Positions 8,161 to 17,119 of a stretch of 43,352 nt of DNA are shown here, in pieces. The stretch spans positions 1 through 43,352 of the forward strand of contig JAPUEL010000053.1 of assembly GCA_027492545.1 (NCBI GenBank), in the 5' to 3' direction. This DNA comes from Propionibacteriaceae bacterium. GTDB taxonomy: Bacteria > Actinomycetota > Actinomycetes > Propionibacteriales > Propionibacteriaceae. A program made the translations under genes and the position numbers. The notes under the pieces were generated by a model. It was given only the letters and a program-made list of their open reading frames with translations. It made no database searches and was not told the DNA's origin. Each line of letters starts with the position of its first letter. Position 1 is the first letter of the stretch.

Positions 8161-8875
8161 CAGCCCTCCGGTAGGTCAGATCGAAGACGTGACGCCCAGC
8201 CTCCAGCCCCCTCGACTCGTACTTCGTCAGGGGCCGTTCGGCCAGGCGGGGAGCCCATCCGCCGTACTCGTTGACCAGCCCCGGGGCGTCGTCGAGATGG
8301 TCGCGCATCCAGAGCGCGTAATCCTCCCAGTCGGTCGCGAGCCGCCACAGGCCGCCCGGCTCGAGCTTGGCGGTGACCACGTCGGCGAAGTCCGGGCCCA
8401 CGAGGCGCCGCTTGTGGTGGCGCTTCTTGTGCCAGGGGTCCGCGAAGAAGGTCCACAGCTCACTGACGGAGCCATCGTCGAAGAGTCGCTCCAGGCCCTG
8501 GGCGCCGTCGGCGACCACCATGCGCACGTTGCAGAGCTGGGCCCGGCCGATCTTCCCGAGGGTGGAGGCGACGGCGGGCTCGAACACCTCGAACGCCACC
8601 ACGTTCGCCTCCGGACGGCCAGCCGCCATCGGGACGAGCGAATCTCCGGCGCCGGAGCCGATCTCCACGATGAGCGGCGCGCGGCGCCCGAACACGGCCG
8701 CCCAGTCGACGGTGGCGCCCTCGGCGATGGAGGTGGACAGCTCGCCCCGGGGCACGTCGAGGACGTAGGCGTTGCGGTGGCGCTCCCAGGACCTGGCCTG
8801 GGACTCGTTCATGCGGGCGCTTCGACGCACGAAGCTCACCACGTCGCGGTGCAGGCGGGGAGGCAAGGGATCCAC
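8144..8875 (-). CDS. trmB: tRNA (guanine-N7-)-methyltransferase
   Basis: Forms 7-methylguanosine at position 46 of tRNA using SAM. Recognised by VEIGSGAGDSLVPMA (SAM site), the FFADPWHKKRHHKRRLV block that carries the catalytic Asp, and the C-terminal TKYESRGLEAGR. The conserved N-terminal stretch VVSFVRRSARMNESQARSW excludes the ATG at 8812 as the start. The GTG at 8875 is chosen because TACAGT, a -10 element, ends six bases before it, fitting a leaderless mRNA. The nearby AGGAGG is 17 bases away, too far to serve this start. First gene of the operon with truA. Confidence 0.94.
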   Translation of the reverse strand: MDPLPPRLHRDVVSFVRRSARMNESQARSWERHRNAYVLDVPRGELSTSIAEGATVDWAAVFGRRAPLIVEIGSGAGDSLVPMAAGRPEANVVAFEVFEPAVASTLGKIGRAQLCNVRMVVADGAQGLERLFDDGSVSELWTFFADPWHKKRHHKRRLVGPDFADVVTAKLEPGGLWRLATDWEDYALWMRDHLDDAPGLVNEYGGWAPRLAERPLTKYESRGLEAGRHVFDLTYRRADAAQD

Positions 8876-8881
8876 CGGACC

Positions 8882-8887
8882 ACTGTA
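8882..8887 (-). promoter_or_regulatory. -10 element of a leaderless trmB transcript
   Basis: Read on the minus strand, TACAGT is followed by six bases and then the GTG start of trmB. Transcription would begin at or within a base or two of the start codon. The same geometry recurs at twelve other genes in this window. Confidence 0.5.
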
Positions 8888-8965
8888 GTGGTCCTCCTGC
8901 CACGCCCCCGAACGGTCTGGTGGAGCGCATACGCTTGAGGTGTCCGCCGCGTCACAAGGAGAAGC

Positions 8966-9349
8966 ATGCGCACACTGCTCAACATCATCTGGGTCGTCTT
9001 CGGCGGCTTCTGGCTCGCCCTCGGCTACTTCGTCGCCGGCGTGATCGCCTGCATCTTCATCATCACGATCCCGGCCGGCATCGCCTCCTTCCGGATGGCC
9101 AACTACGTGCTGTGGCCGTTCGGCCGCAGCGTGACCCGGCGGCCGGAGGCAGGCGCGGGCTCGGCGATCATGAACGTGCTCTGGTTCATCATCGCGGGAT
9201 GGTGGCTGGCCCTGGCGCACGTCGCCGCCGCCCTCGCGCAGACCCTCACCATCATCGGCATCGCCAACGCCTACGTGAGCCTCAAGATGATCCCCGTCAC
9301 GTGCTTCCCCTTCGGCAAGCAGATCGTGGACAACGGCACCATCTTCTGA
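8966..9349 (+). CDS. yccF: YccF-domain inner membrane protein
   Basis: Small integral membrane protein of the YccF family (127 residues), function unknown. Two repeats of the YccF domain are visible: LLNIIWVVFGGFWLALGYF and, after residue 65, MNVLWFIIAGWWLALAHV. Each is followed by a hydrophobic turn ending in a Pro-Phe-Gly motif (LWPFGRSV and CFPFGKQI). A good ribosome-binding site (AAGGAGAAG) precedes the ATG, and TACGCT at about 8930-8935 is a plausible -10. It is divergent from trmB and convergent with the NRDE-like gene. No partner suggests a role. Confidence 0.93.
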   Translation: MRTLLNIIWVVFGGFWLALGYFVAGVIACIFIITIPAGIASFRMANYVLWPFGRSVTRRPEAGAGSAIMNVLWFIIAGWWLALAHVAAALAQTLTIIGIANAYVSLKMIPVTCFPFGKQIVDNGTIF

Positions 9350-9361
9350 GCATCCGCACCC

Positions 9362-10066
9362 TCACAGGCCAGGGTGGTTCCACCGCCCCGGCCTGTCGAG
9401 GGTTCCGGTGGTCACCGCCACCCCAGACCGGTCAAGGGACGCGACGGCGACGAGCAGGCTGAGCGTCGGGTACCCGTGGGGGCGGTTGTCGCGGATGATC
9501 GCGCGGTCGTCGGTGGCCTCCAGCCCGGCTGAGTCCGCCAGGACCCCCAGCCATGCCTGCCACCAGGGGCCTGACGCGCCGTCGTCGGTGGGGGCGGCGG
9601 CGAACTCCGGGAGCCATGCCGCGATCCTCGGCGTGGCCGGGTCGTCGACGTCGTCGTGCGCCACCATGTGCGTGCCGGGCCGGAGGTCGGCGATCCTCGG
9701 CTCGCCGCCCTCCCACGACGTGACCCGGGCGCCGGCGGCGTGGGCCTCCACCAGGTTGAATCCGAGCGTGGTGAGGGGCTGAGGCAGCGGCCTGCCGGCC
9801 AGCGAGTCCAGCACGAGCGACCCCCGCGAGGTGGGGACCGGCACGTCCGCCCCGCCGGCCCGGTTGAGGAGCACCGCCAGGCGCGCGTCGTCGGCGGCCA
9901 GCCACGCGCCGCCCGCCAACTCGTCGAGCACGCCCCGGACCGCGGGCAGGTGCGGCCACCACGGGCCGAGCGGGCGCCACGGGCGCGCCGGGTCCTCGTC
10001 GCGGACCGCCAACACGCGCACCGGACCGCTGCCCGGCTCGGGCACCCGGATGACCACTGTGCACAT
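9362..10066 (-). CDS. NRDE/TANGO2-like family protein (divergent)
   Basis: 234-residue protein resembling the NRDE (Ser/Thr-rich, TANGO2-like) family, whose biochemical role in bacteria is unsettled. It begins MCTVVIRV with Cys2, the family's invariant second residue, and has VLAVRDEDPARPW where family members carry NRDE; the Asn is replaced. Internal blocks GVLDELAGGAWLAADDARLA (Gly-Thr-Trp-Leu equivalent) and VPTSRGSLVLD (Ser-Arg-Gly) also match. The ATG at 10066 is supported by the conserved Cys2 and by TACTGT (10074-10079 on the plus coordinates) ending seven bases upstream, indicating a leaderless mRNA. It is divergent from coaBC. Confidence 0.78.
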   Translation of the reverse strand: MCTVVIRVPEPGSGPVRVLAVRDEDPARPWRPLGPWWPHLPAVRGVLDELAGGAWLAADDARLAVLLNRAGGADVPVPTSRGSLVLDSLAGRPLPQPLTTLGFNLVEAHAAGARVTSWEGGEPRIADLRPGTHMVAHDDVDDPATPRIAAWLPEFAAAPTDDGASGPWWQAWLGVLADSAGLEATDDRAIIRDNRPHGYPTLSLLVAVASLDRSGVAVTTGTLDRPGRWNHPGL

Positions 10067-10139
10067 GCCTGGAACAGTACCCGCGGCGCCGCCGCGGTTC
10101 CGCTGTGCCTGACCGCCCGTGCCTGGGAGAATCGGCCGC

Positions 10140-11345
10140 ATGGTCATCGTCGTGGGAGTCACGGGCGGCATCGCCGCCTACAAGGCTGTTCAGCTCGTCC
10201 GCCTCTTCGTGCTCGACGGGCACGACGTGCACGTCGTCCCCACCGACGATGCGCTCCGGTTCGTCGGACTCCCCACCTGGGAGGCGATCTCGCGCAACCG
10301 CGTGACCACCTCCGTGCACGACGACGTGCCCGAGGTCCGCCACGTGGCGCTCGGTCAGCGGGCGGACCTGGTGGTGGTCGCCCCGGCCACCGCCAACACG
10401 ATCGCGTCCATGGCGGCCGGGCTGGCCTCCGACCTGCTCGGCACCACGCTGCTCGCCACGAGGGCGCCGGTGCTGATCGCGCCCGCCATGCACACCGAGA
10501 TGTGGCAGCATCCGGCGACGATGGCCAACATGGCGACCCTCGCGTCGAGGGGGGTGCACGTGGTGGGCCCCGCCGTCGGGCCGCTGACGGGCGGGGACTC
10601 GGGCCCGGGCCGGATGAGCGAGCCGGAGGAGATCTACGCCTTCGCGGTGGGCATCCTGACGCCGAGGCGGGACCTGGAGGGGCTCACCGTGGCGGTGTCG
10701 GCCGGCGGCACGCGGGAGCCCATCGACCCCGTGCGCTTCCTCGGCAACCGCTCCAGCGGGAGGCAGGGCGTGGCGCTCGCCGTGGCGGCCGCGGAACGGG
10801 GGGCGCGGGTGCTTCTTGCCGCGTGCAACATCGACGGTGACGTCCTGCGGCAGGCGCGGCGCCCCGGGATCGAGATCACAGGCGCCGCCACGGCGGAGGA
10901 GCTGTCGGGCGTGATGGGATTCGTGGCGCAGAGCGCCGACGCCGTCATCATGGCCGCGGCCGTGGCCGACTACCGGGTGGCCGACGTCGCCGACGGGAAG
11001 CTGACGAAGGAGGCAGGTGCCCCGCCGGTGCTGACGCTGGTGGAGAACGAGGACATCGTCGCGGGGCTGGCCGCACGCAGGCGCCCCGGGCAGGTGGTGG
11101 TCGCGTTCGCGGCGGAGACGGCCACCGGCGGAGAGTTGCTCAGGCGGGCGGTGCGGAAGCGCCGCAGCAAGGACGTGGACCTGATCGCAGTGAACGAGGT
11201 GGGGTGGGACAAGGGGTTCGAGTCCGCCGAGAACCGGCTGCTGATCATCGGGCCGGACGACGAGGTGGTGGGGGAGGCGGCGGGCAGCAAGCGCGAGGTG
11301 GCCGACGCGCTGCTCGACGCCGTCGCCGCGGCGTTGTCCCGTTGA
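10140..11345 (+). CDS. coaBC: Bifunctional phosphopantothenoylcysteine decarboxylase / phosphopantothenate-cysteine ligase
   Basis: Catalyses two successive steps of coenzyme A synthesis. The N-terminal flavoprotein CoaC half has VGVTGGIAAYKAVQLVR, APATANTIASMAAGLASDLL and PAMHTEMWQHPA. The last is the active-site PxMNxxMW block with His for Asn, a form I recall in other actinobacteria. The CoaB ligase half starts near residue 185 with VAVSAGGTREPIDPVR, then FLGNRSSGRQG and AAAVADYRV. The ATG at 10140 is preferred to the GTG at 10119 because GGGAGA lies at suitable spacing and MVIVVGVTGG is the natural beginning. The stop codon lies inside the left arm of a long inverted repeat. Confidence 0.96.
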   Translation: MVIVVGVTGGIAAYKAVQLVRLFVLDGHDVHVVPTDDALRFVGLPTWEAISRNRVTTSVHDDVPEVRHVALGQRADLVVVAPATANTIASMAAGLASDLLGTTLLATRAPVLIAPAMHTEMWQHPATMANMATLASRGVHVVGPAVGPLTGGDSGPGRMSEPEEIYAFAVGILTPRRDLEGLTVAVSAGGTREPIDPVRFLGNRSSGRQGVALAVAAAERGARVLLAACNIDGDVLRQARRPGIEITGAATAEELSGVMGFVAQSADAVIMAAAVADYRVADVADGKLTKEAGAPPVLTLVENEDIVAGLAARRRPGQVVVAFAAETATGGELLRRAVRKRRSKDVDLIAVNEVGWDKGFESAENRLLIIGPDDEVVGEAAGSKREVADALLDAVAAALSR

Positions 11346-11483
11346 GCCGGACACGGCTCTCGTGGGGGTGAGTTGAGCACGACTTCGGGCTCGACGGGGT
11401 GTGGAACGATCAAATTGGCCTTTCTGGGGCTCGACTCCGAAATCGTGCTCAACTCACCCCCACGAGAGCCGTGTCCGGCTCAA
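11342..11483. repeat. Long palindromic element at the coaBC 3' end
   Basis: Bases 11342-11382 are the perfect inverse complement of 11443-11483: 41-bp arms. Partial pairing continues inward through a few mismatches to about 11395 and 11430. The outer end begins inside the coaBC stop codon. The arms contain GGGGTGAGTTGAGCA, related to the element at 38247-38347. It is far longer than the terminators in this window. It may be a dispersed hairpin repeat, a miniature transposable relic, or an unusually large terminator. Confidence 0.85.
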
Positions 11484-11497
11484 ACCAGGCGGGTGAC

Positions 11498-11514
11498 AGC
11501 CGTGTCCGGCTCAA
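11498..11514. repeat. Extra copy of the palindrome's terminal 17 bases
   Basis: AGCCGTGTCCGGCTCAA at 11498-11514 repeats 11467-11483 exactly, 31 bases downstream. It suggests partial duplication or an imperfect insertion/excision of the palindromic element. Confidence 0.7.
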
Positions 11515-11541
11515 CCTTTGACCCTGCCCAGGACCGACCGC

Positions 11542-11570
11542 GGCCGCGCGCCCTGAGAAAGCGCGCGGCC
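11542..11570 (-). terminator. Terminator of the EF-G-like gene
   Basis: GGCCGCGCGC pairs perfectly with GCGCGCGGCC (10 bp) around a nine-base loop, about 15 bases after the minus-strand stop. No T tract is present, as elsewhere in this genome. Confidence 0.75.
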
Positions 11571-11584
11571 ACGGGAACGGTGGA

Positions 11585-13666
11585 CTACTGCTTCGGCCAG
11601 AGTTCCTGAGGCATCAGCTCGTAGCCGTGGAACTCGCGGGTGAAGCTGCCCGTGCCCTGCGCGACGCCACGCAGGTCGATCGGGTAGGTCACCAGCTCGG
11701 CCTGCGGCACCAGCGCCTCGATGATCGCGTGGTGGTCCGCGTCCCCGTCGCTGCCCAGCACCTGGCCCCGGCGCCCGGACAGGTCCGTCAGCACGGGGCC
11801 CACATAGGCCTCGTGGACCGTGACCGTCACCTTGTCGACCGGCTCGAGGAGCGCCATCGTCTTCTCCGATGCCGCCTCCTTGACGGCCAGCGAGCCGGCG
11901 GTCTGGAACGCCATGTCGGAGGAGTCGACGGAGTGGGCCTTGCCGTCGTAGAGGGTCACGGACACGTCGACGATCGGGAAGCCCCACAGGGCGCCGTGCG
12001 CGAGTTGCGCCTGGATGCCCTTGTCCACCGACGAGATGAACTGTCGCGGCACGGCGCCACCCACCACCTTGTCGATGAACTGGTAGCCGGCGCCGCGCTC
12101 GAGGGGCTGGATCTCGACATCGACCACGGCGAACTGGCCGTGCCCGCCCGACTGCTTGACGTGCCTGCCATGGGACTTCGTCGGGGCGATGAACGTCTCG
12201 CGCAGCGGGACGGTCACCGGCTCCTCGGAGATCGACAGGCCGTAACGGGTCCGGAGCCGGGCGAGCAGCAGCTCCTTGTGCGCCTGGCCCATCACCCACA
12301 CCAGTTGCTGGTCGGTTTCGGCGTTGCGCTCGATGCGAACAGTCATGTCCTCCACCGCCAGGCGCTGCAGGGCCGCGCCGAGCTTGTCCTCGTCGGCACG
12401 GGTGTCGGCCTTGATGGCCACCGGCAGCAGCGGCTCGGGCAGCGGCCAGGGCTGCACCAGGGCGGGCCGGTCCACCGACGACAACGTGTCGCCCGTCTCC
12501 GCGCGGGAGAGCTTGGCGACGTAGACGATCTCGCCTGCGATGGCGACGGTCTTCGGGGCGAGTTCGACGCCGATGGGGGCCGACAGGGGCCCCACGCGAT
12601 CCGTCTCGTCATGGTCCGGGTGGGCCGGGTCCGCGTGGCCGGTGAACAGCTCACGGTGCCCGGAGACGTGCACCTGATCGTCGGTGCGCAGCCTGCCGGA
12701 GAAGATCCGCACCAGGCTCAGGCGGCCGGCGTACTGGTCGCTCGTGGTGCGGACCACCTGCGCCACGAGCGGCGCGTCCGGATCGCACTCCGAACCGGGC
12801 AGCGTGGCCCCGCCCGGCGTCATGACGGGCGGGACGGTGTGCGTGGAGGCGGCGGGGAAGCCGCGCTCGATCCACCGCAGGAGCTCCTCGGTGCCGACGT
12901 CGCTGGTGGTGTGGGCGGGGAGCACCGGGAAGAAGCGGGCGCCGATGATGGCGCGGTTGAGCACCTGGTACACCTCGGCGACGGCGATCTCCTCGCCCTC
13001 GAGGTAGCGCTCCATGAGCTCCTCGTCCTCGATCTCGGTGATGAGGGCCTCGAGGAAGGGTGCCCGCTGCTCGGCGATCAGCTCGGCCTCCTCGTCGGTG
13101 GCGTCGCGGGAGACCCTCGTGCCGGAGGAGTAATCGTGGATCCGCTTGTTGAGCAGGGAGATGTTGCCGATGCTGCGATCCCCCTCGCGCATGGGCAGCA
13201 GGGCCGCGACGACGCCGTCGCCGAAGGCCTCCTGGCAGGCGGCCACCATGGTGTCGAAGTCCGAGCGCCCCTGGTCGAGCTTGGTGATGGCGATGATCCG
13301 CGGCATGGAGACCCGGTCGCACTCCTGCCACAGGGTGATCGTCGAGGCCTGGATGTCCTCGCCGGCCGGGATCGCGAAGACGGCGGCGTCAGCGGCGCGC
13401 AGCCCCGCCCGCAGCTCGCCGACGTAGTCGGGGTGACCTGGGGCGTCAAGGAGGTTGATCTGCACGTCGGTGGCCGGGATGGAGGCCAGCGTCAGTGACG
13501 CCGCTCGCTCGGGGGTGTCCTTCTCGCCGCGGTAGCCGTCGACCCTGGCGCGCAGCAGGTGCTCGAAGAGGGTGGTCTTCCCTGACCCGCTGCCGCCCAC
13601 GAGGATGACGTTGCGGACGGCGTCGGGGCCGGTGATGGTGATGTGCGAACTCGTCTTTGAGGCCAT
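11585..13666 (-). CDS. fusA2: Elongation factor G-like protein (EF-G2 family)
   Basis: Translational GTPase paralogue of EF-G; its exact cellular role is not established. The G domain has a variant P-loop GGSGSGKTT (canonical EF-G has HIDAGKTT), G3 DAPGHPDYV and G4 TKLD. Domain II, then domain III, follow, and domain IV includes [25 protein letters not shown], with [19 protein letters not shown] in domain V. At about 693 residues it has all EF-G domains, but it is not the housekeeping fusA, which sits with rpsL/rpsG. TAACGT lies immediately before the ATG at 13672, which places a leaderless start at the second ATG (13666). It is divergent from rplM. Confidence 0.92.
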   Translation of the reverse strand: MASKTSSHITITGPDAVRNVILVGGSGSGKTTLFEHLLRARVDGYRGEKDTPERAASLTLASIPATDVQINLLDAPGHPDYVGELRAGLRAADAAVFAIPAGEDIQASTITLWQECDRVSMPRIIAITKLDQGRSDFDTMVAACQEAFGDGVVAALLPMREGDRSIGNISLLNKRIHDYSSGTRVSRDATDEEAELIAEQRAPFLEALITEIEDEELMERYLEGEEIAVAEVYQVLNRAIIGARFFPVLPAHTTSDVGTEELLRWIERGFPAASTHTVPPVMTPGGATLPGSECDPDAPLVAQVVRTTSDQYAGRLSLVRIFSGRLRTDDQVHVSGHRELFTGHADPAHPDHDETDRVGPLSAPIGVELAPKTVAIAGEIVYVAKLSRAETGDTLSSVDRPALVQPWPLPEPLLPVAIKADTRADEDKLGAALQRLAVEDMTVRIERNAETDQQLVWVMGQAHKELLLARLRTRYGLSISEEPVTVPLRETFIAPTKSHGRHVKQSGGHGQFAVVDVEIQPLERGAGYQFIDKVVGGAVPRQFISSVDKGIQAQLAHGALWGFPIVDVSVTLYDGKAHSVDSSDMAFQTAGSLAVKEAASEKTMALLEPVDKVTVTVHEAYVGPVLTDLSGRRGQVLGSDGDADHHAIIEALVPQAELVTYPIDLRGVAQGTGSFTREFHGYELMPQELWPKQ

Positions 13667-13755
13667 GGCCATACGTTAGACCCCTCGTGAGCGAGCAATG
13701 GGCAGACCCCCACATTTGCGTCGGATGCATCGGCCCTCGCCGCGGGACCATTGAT

Positions 13756-13785
13756 TTGCCCACCCCCACCGCCGCGACGTAAGCT
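13756..13785 (+). promoter_or_regulatory. rplM promoter
   Basis: TTGCCC (13756-13761) and TAAGCT (13780-13785) are separated by 18 bases, a good actinobacterial housekeeping promoter. Transcription would start near 13792, leaving a leader of about 80 bases before rplM in which ribosomal-protein feedback could act; no specific site is recognised. Confidence 0.6.
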
Positions 13786-13874
13786 AGGCAGCTGTTGCGC
13801 GCATTCTGCGACCCTGCCCAGGCACGGTCGGCGAGCAACCCCCATCAGTGAGTAAACCGAATGGAAGTGGGATT

Positions 13875-14318
13875 GTGTCAACGTACACCCCAAAGCCGGG
13901 CGAGATCGTCCGGGACTGGCATGTCATCGATGCCGACAACGTGATCCTGGGGCGTCTCGCCGTCCAGATCGCCAACCTCCTGCGTGGCAAGCACAAGCCG
14001 CAGTTCGCGCCGCACGTGGACACCGGTGACTTCGTCGTCGTCGTCAACGCGTCCAAGATCGCCCTCTCCGGCAGCAAGCGCACCGACTCCATGCGCTACA
14101 CGCACTCTGGCCGCCCCGGCGGGCTCCGCACCGTCCCCATCGGCGAGATGCTGGAGAAGGATCCCCGTCGCGCCGTCGAGCGCGCGGTGTGGGGCATGCT
14201 CCCGAAGAACAAGCTCAGCCGTCAGATGATGAGCAAGCTCAAGGTCTACTCCGGCCCCGAGCACCCCCACGCCGCCCAGCGGCCGCAGCCGTACGCGATC
14301 ACCCAGATCGCCCAGTGA
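13875..14318 (+). CDS. rplM: 50S ribosomal protein L13
   Basis: L13 is an early assembly protein of the large subunit. The GTG at 13875 gives [20 protein letters not shown], the normal actinobacterial N-terminus, and a 147-residue protein of the usual length; the ATG at 13848 would add nine unrelated residues. Conserved blocks are [34 protein letters not shown] and [15 protein letters not shown]. It is followed by rpsI after 20 bases, the universal rplM-rpsI pair. Codon use is strongly biased to C-ending codons, as expected for a highly expressed gene. Confidence 0.97.
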   Translation: MSTYTPKPGEIVRDWHVIDADNVILGRLAVQIANLLRGKHKPQFAPHVDTGDFVVVVNASKIALSGSKRTDSMRYTHSGRPGGLRTVPIGEMLEKDPRRAVERAVWGMLPKNKLSRQMMSKLKVYSGPEHPHAAQRPQPYAITQIAQ

Positions 14319-14338
14319 GCGAGAGCGAGACGCATCCC

Positions 14339-14863
14339 ATGACTACCACTGACATCGACGAGACCACCGTCGAGGAGATCACCCCCTTCGTCGACGACGA
14401 GAACCGCGAGATCGCCTACCGCTCCGACGCCAACCCGGCCGCCGCCGCCGGCTCCGACGTGCGCCCCGCCGTCGTCGCCCCCGGTGCCGCCACCGGCCGT
14501 CGCAAGGAGGCCATCGCCCGCGTGCGCATCGTCCCCGGCTCCGGCACGTGGACCATCAACGGCCGCACCCTCGAGGACTACTTCCCCAACAAGGTGCACC
14601 AGCAGCTGGTGAGCGACCCGTTCGTCGTCGCCGGAGTCAACGGCTCCTACGACGTGATCGCCCGCATCCACGGCGGTGGCATCACCGGCCAGGCCGGCGC
14701 CCTGCGCCTCGGCGTGGCCCGCTGCCTCAACGCGATCGACACCGAGGCCTCCCGCCCCGGCCTCAAGAAGGCCGGCATGCTGACCCGCGATGCCCGCATC
14801 AAGGAGCGCAAGAAGGCTGGTCTCAAGAAGGCCCGCAAGGCCCCGCAGTACAGCAAGCGCTGA
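14339..14863 (+). CDS. rpsI: 30S ribosomal protein S9
   Basis: S9 reaches the P-site tRNA through its basic C-terminal tail. The core begins near residue 57 ([17 protein letters not shown]), with [12 protein letters not shown] and [20 protein letters not shown], and ends in the typical KAPQYSKR. The first ~55 residues are an acidic and Ala-rich extension common in actinobacteria. The ATG at 14339 follows a purine-rich GAGAGCGAGA leader. A hairpin terminator begins 18 bases after the stop. Confidence 0.97.
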   Translation: MTTTDIDETTVEEITPFVDDENREIAYRSDANPAAAAGSDVRPAVVAPGAATGRRKEAIARVRIVPGSGTWTINGRTLEDYFPNKVHQQLVSDPFVVAGVNGSYDVIARIHGGGITGQAGALRLGVARCLNAIDTEASRPGLKKAGMLTRDARIKERKKAGLKKARKAPQYSKR

Positions 14864-14880
14864 CCCCAGCCGCTTCCGCG

Positions 14881-14910
14881 AACGCCCATCCCCTCGTCGG
14901 GGTGGGCGTT
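14881..14910 (+). terminator. Terminator after rpsI
   Basis: AACGCCCATCCC pairs with GGGGTGGGCGTT (one G-T pair near the loop) around a short loop, followed by TCGTC. It closes the rplM-rpsI operon ahead of the separate glmM promoter. Confidence 0.8.
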
Positions 14911-14966
14911 TCGTCATGTCCGACGCGATTCGTCGGCCCGGTTTGGGCGGCGGTATTGTCGCGTGC

Positions 14967-16319
14967 GTGGCACGACTCTTTGGTACCGACGGCGTCCGTG
15001 GCGTCGCGAACAGCGAACTGACCGCCGAGCTGGCGCTCGACCTCTCCGTCGCGGCGGCGCACATCCTGGGGGAGGCCGGCGTCTTCGCCGGGCATCGTCC
15101 GGTGGCCCTCGTCGGCCGCGACCCCCGTGCCAGCGGCGAGTTCCTGGAGGCGGCCGTCATCGCGGGGCTCGCGTCGGCCGGTGTCGACGTGGTGCGGCTC
15201 GGCGTGCTCCCCACCCCCGGGGTGGCGCACCTGGTCAACGCGTTCGACGCGGACCTCGGCGTCATGATCTCCGCCTCCCACAACCCCATGCCGGACAACG
15301 GCATCAAGTTCTTCTCCAAGGGCGGCGTGAAGCTGGACGACTACCTGGAGGACGCCATCGAGGCCCGCATGGGCGAGGACTGGGACCGCCCCGTCGGCGG
15401 CGACGTGGGCCGCATCCGCAGCGACCTGGGCGCCGTCGAGGGATACGTGGCGCACCTGGTGGGCTCGCTGGGGGAGGACGCCTCGCTCGAGGGGCTGACC
15501 GTGGTGGTGGACTGCGCCAACGGCGCGGCCGCGGCCACCGCGCCGGAGGCGTTCGCCGCCCAGGGGGCGCGCGTCATCGCCATCCATGCCGAGCCGGACG
15601 GCCTCAACATCAACCGCGACTGCGGCTCGACGCACCTTGAGGACCTGATCGCCCGGGTCACGGCGGAGGGGGCGGACCTCGGGATCGCGCTCGACGGCGA
15701 CGCCGACCGCTGCCTGGCCGTGGACCACGAGGGCAACGTCGTGGACGGGGACCACATCCTGGCCATCCTCGCGATCGCGCTGAAGGAGGAGCACCGGCTT
15801 CACTCCGACACCCTGGTGGCCACCGTGATGAGCAACCTCGGCCTCATCAACGCGATGCGCGAGCACGGCATCCGGGTGGACCAGACCAAGGTGGGGGACC
15901 GGTACGTCCTGGAGTCGATGAACGCCAACGGTTTCGCGCTCGGCGGGGAGCAGTCCGGGCACGTGATCATCAACGAGTTCGCCAACACCGGCGACGGGAC
16001 ACTGACGGGCCTGCACCTGGCGGCCCGGATGGTCAAGACCGGCCGGACGTTGAAGGAGCTCGCCTCGGTGATGACCGTGCTCCCGCAGGTCATCATCAAC
16101 GTGCGCGGCGTGGACAAGCTGCGCGCCGGCATCGACACCGGGGTGCAGCAGGCGGTCGCGGCCGCGTCGCGGGAACTGGGCGACACCGGCCGGGTGCTGC
16201 TGCGGCCCTCCGGGACCGAGCCGGTGGTGCGCGTCATGGTGGAGGCGCCGTCGGACGACCAGGCGCGCCGCATCGCCGACACGCTTGCCGAGAAGGTCAA
16301 GACGCGTCTCGCGCTCTGA
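14967..16319 (+). CDS. glmM: Phosphoglucosamine mutase
   Basis: Interconverts glucosamine-6-phosphate and glucosamine-1-phosphate for UDP-GlcNAc and peptidoglycan synthesis. The GTG at 14967 gives [19 protein letters not shown], the standard N-terminus. The phosphoserine is Ser104 in [16 protein letters not shown]; the metal-binding loop is [20 protein letters not shown] is the sugar-binding loop; [14 protein letters not shown] binds phosphate. Length is 450 residues, normal. TATTGT at 14954-14959 ends seven bases before the GTG, so glmM is probably transcribed from its own leaderless promoter after the rpsI terminator. Confidence 0.97.
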   Translation: MARLFGTDGVRGVANSELTAELALDLSVAAAHILGEAGVFAGHRPVALVGRDPRASGEFLEAAVIAGLASAGVDVVRLGVLPTPGVAHLVNAFDADLGVMISASHNPMPDNGIKFFSKGGVKLDDYLEDAIEARMGEDWDRPVGGDVGRIRSDLGAVEGYVAHLVGSLGEDASLEGLTVVVDCANGAAAATAPEAFAAQGARVIAIHAEPDGLNINRDCGSTHLEDLIARVTAEGADLGIALDGDADRCLAVDHEGNVVDGDHILAILAIALKEEHRLHSDTLVATVMSNLGLINAMREHGIRVDQTKVGDRYVLESMNANGFALGGEQSGHVIINEFANTGDGTLTGLHLAARMVKTGRTLKELASVMTVLPQVIINVRGVDKLRAGIDTGVQQAVAAASRELGDTGRVLLRPSGTEPVVRVMVEAPSDDQARRIADTLAEKVKTRLAL

Positions 16320-16378
16320 GTCCGCAGCAGGCGCCGACCGGTATCCTGGGCGGCACCCAACTGGATAAGGACCGTCCG

Positions 16379-17119
16379 ATGCTCGCTGACCCTGTCGATC
16401 AACGCACGCTGCTCACGCTCGCGGACCTCGATGCCGAGGTGGCCAGGGTCCAGCACACGGCCAGGTCGCTGCCGCAGCACAAGTCCATCGCGGAGCTGAT
16501 GGCGGCCCGGCAGCAGGCCACCGATGAGCTGATCATCTCGGTGACCGAGGTGGACGACCTGCAGGTGGCGGTGGCCAAGGCCGAGGTGGACCTCGCGCCG
16601 GTGCGCGCCCGCCTCGTCCGCGACGAGAAGCGCATCGTGGACGGCTCGGTCACGGACGGCAAGATCCTGCGCTCGCTGCAGGACGAGGTGGAGCACCTCA
16701 AGCGCCGCATCTCGGACCTCGAGGACGACGAGCTCGAGTGCATGGCCCGCCTCGAGGACGCCGCCGCCCGCCGCGACCGCATCGCCGCCCGCAAGGCGGA
16801 GATCGAGGCCCGGTTGCGGGAGGAGGTGGCGCTGCGTGACGAGCAGGTGGCCCGCCTCAGCCAGGAGGCGAAGGACCTGAGCGTGACCCGAGCACCCATC
16901 GCGGCACTCGTGCCCGCCGCGCTCCTGGCGGTCTACGAGAAGCACCGGGCATCCTCCGGTCTGGGGGCCGCGGCGCTCAGGGCGGGCCGGTGCAGCGGCT
17001 GCCAGCTCCAACTGAACGTCTCCGATCTCGACACCTACCGCCGGGCGCCCGCGAACCTGGTGTTGCGCTGCGTCGAGTGCGACCGGATCCTGGTGCGGAC
17101 CGAGGAGTCTGGTCTCTGA
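16379..17119 (+). CDS. C4-type zinc-ribbon coiled-coil protein
   Basis: 246-residue protein of the family with a long N-terminal coiled coil and a C-terminal zinc ribbon. Residues about 10-180 are heptad-rich and full of Glu, Arg, Ala and Leu. The ribbon has two CxxC knuckles: CSGCQLQLN and CVECDRIL. The family is widespread in actinobacteria next to nuclease genes, and is suspected to bind nucleic acid, but no function is proven. The ATG follows AAGGA at good spacing, and TATCCT near 16342 may be the -10. Its stop overlaps the RNB nuclease start by one base, so the two are translationally coupled, hinting at a shared RNA-related task. Confidence 0.88.
   Translation: MLADPVDQRTLLTLADLDAEVARVQHTARSLPQHKSIAELMAARQQATDELIISVTEVDDLQVAVAKAEVDLAPVRARLVRDEKRIVDGSVTDGKILRSLQDEVEHLKRRISDLEDDELECMARLEDAAARRDRIAARKAEIEARLREEVALRDEQVARLSQEAKDLSVTRAPIAALVPAALLAVYEKHRASSGLGAAALRAGRCSGCQLQLNVSDLDTYRRAPANLVLRCVECDRILVRTEESGL

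Noticed and set aside
8144..8812. trmB starting at the ATG at 8812
   Set aside because: It would remove the conserved VVSFVRRSARM segment; the GTG at 8875 retains it and has a matching leaderless promoter.
11342..11514. CRISPR array or tRNA-like structure
   Set aside because: The repeat is a single inverted pair with one partial copy, without regular spacers; the arms do not fit a cloverleaf.
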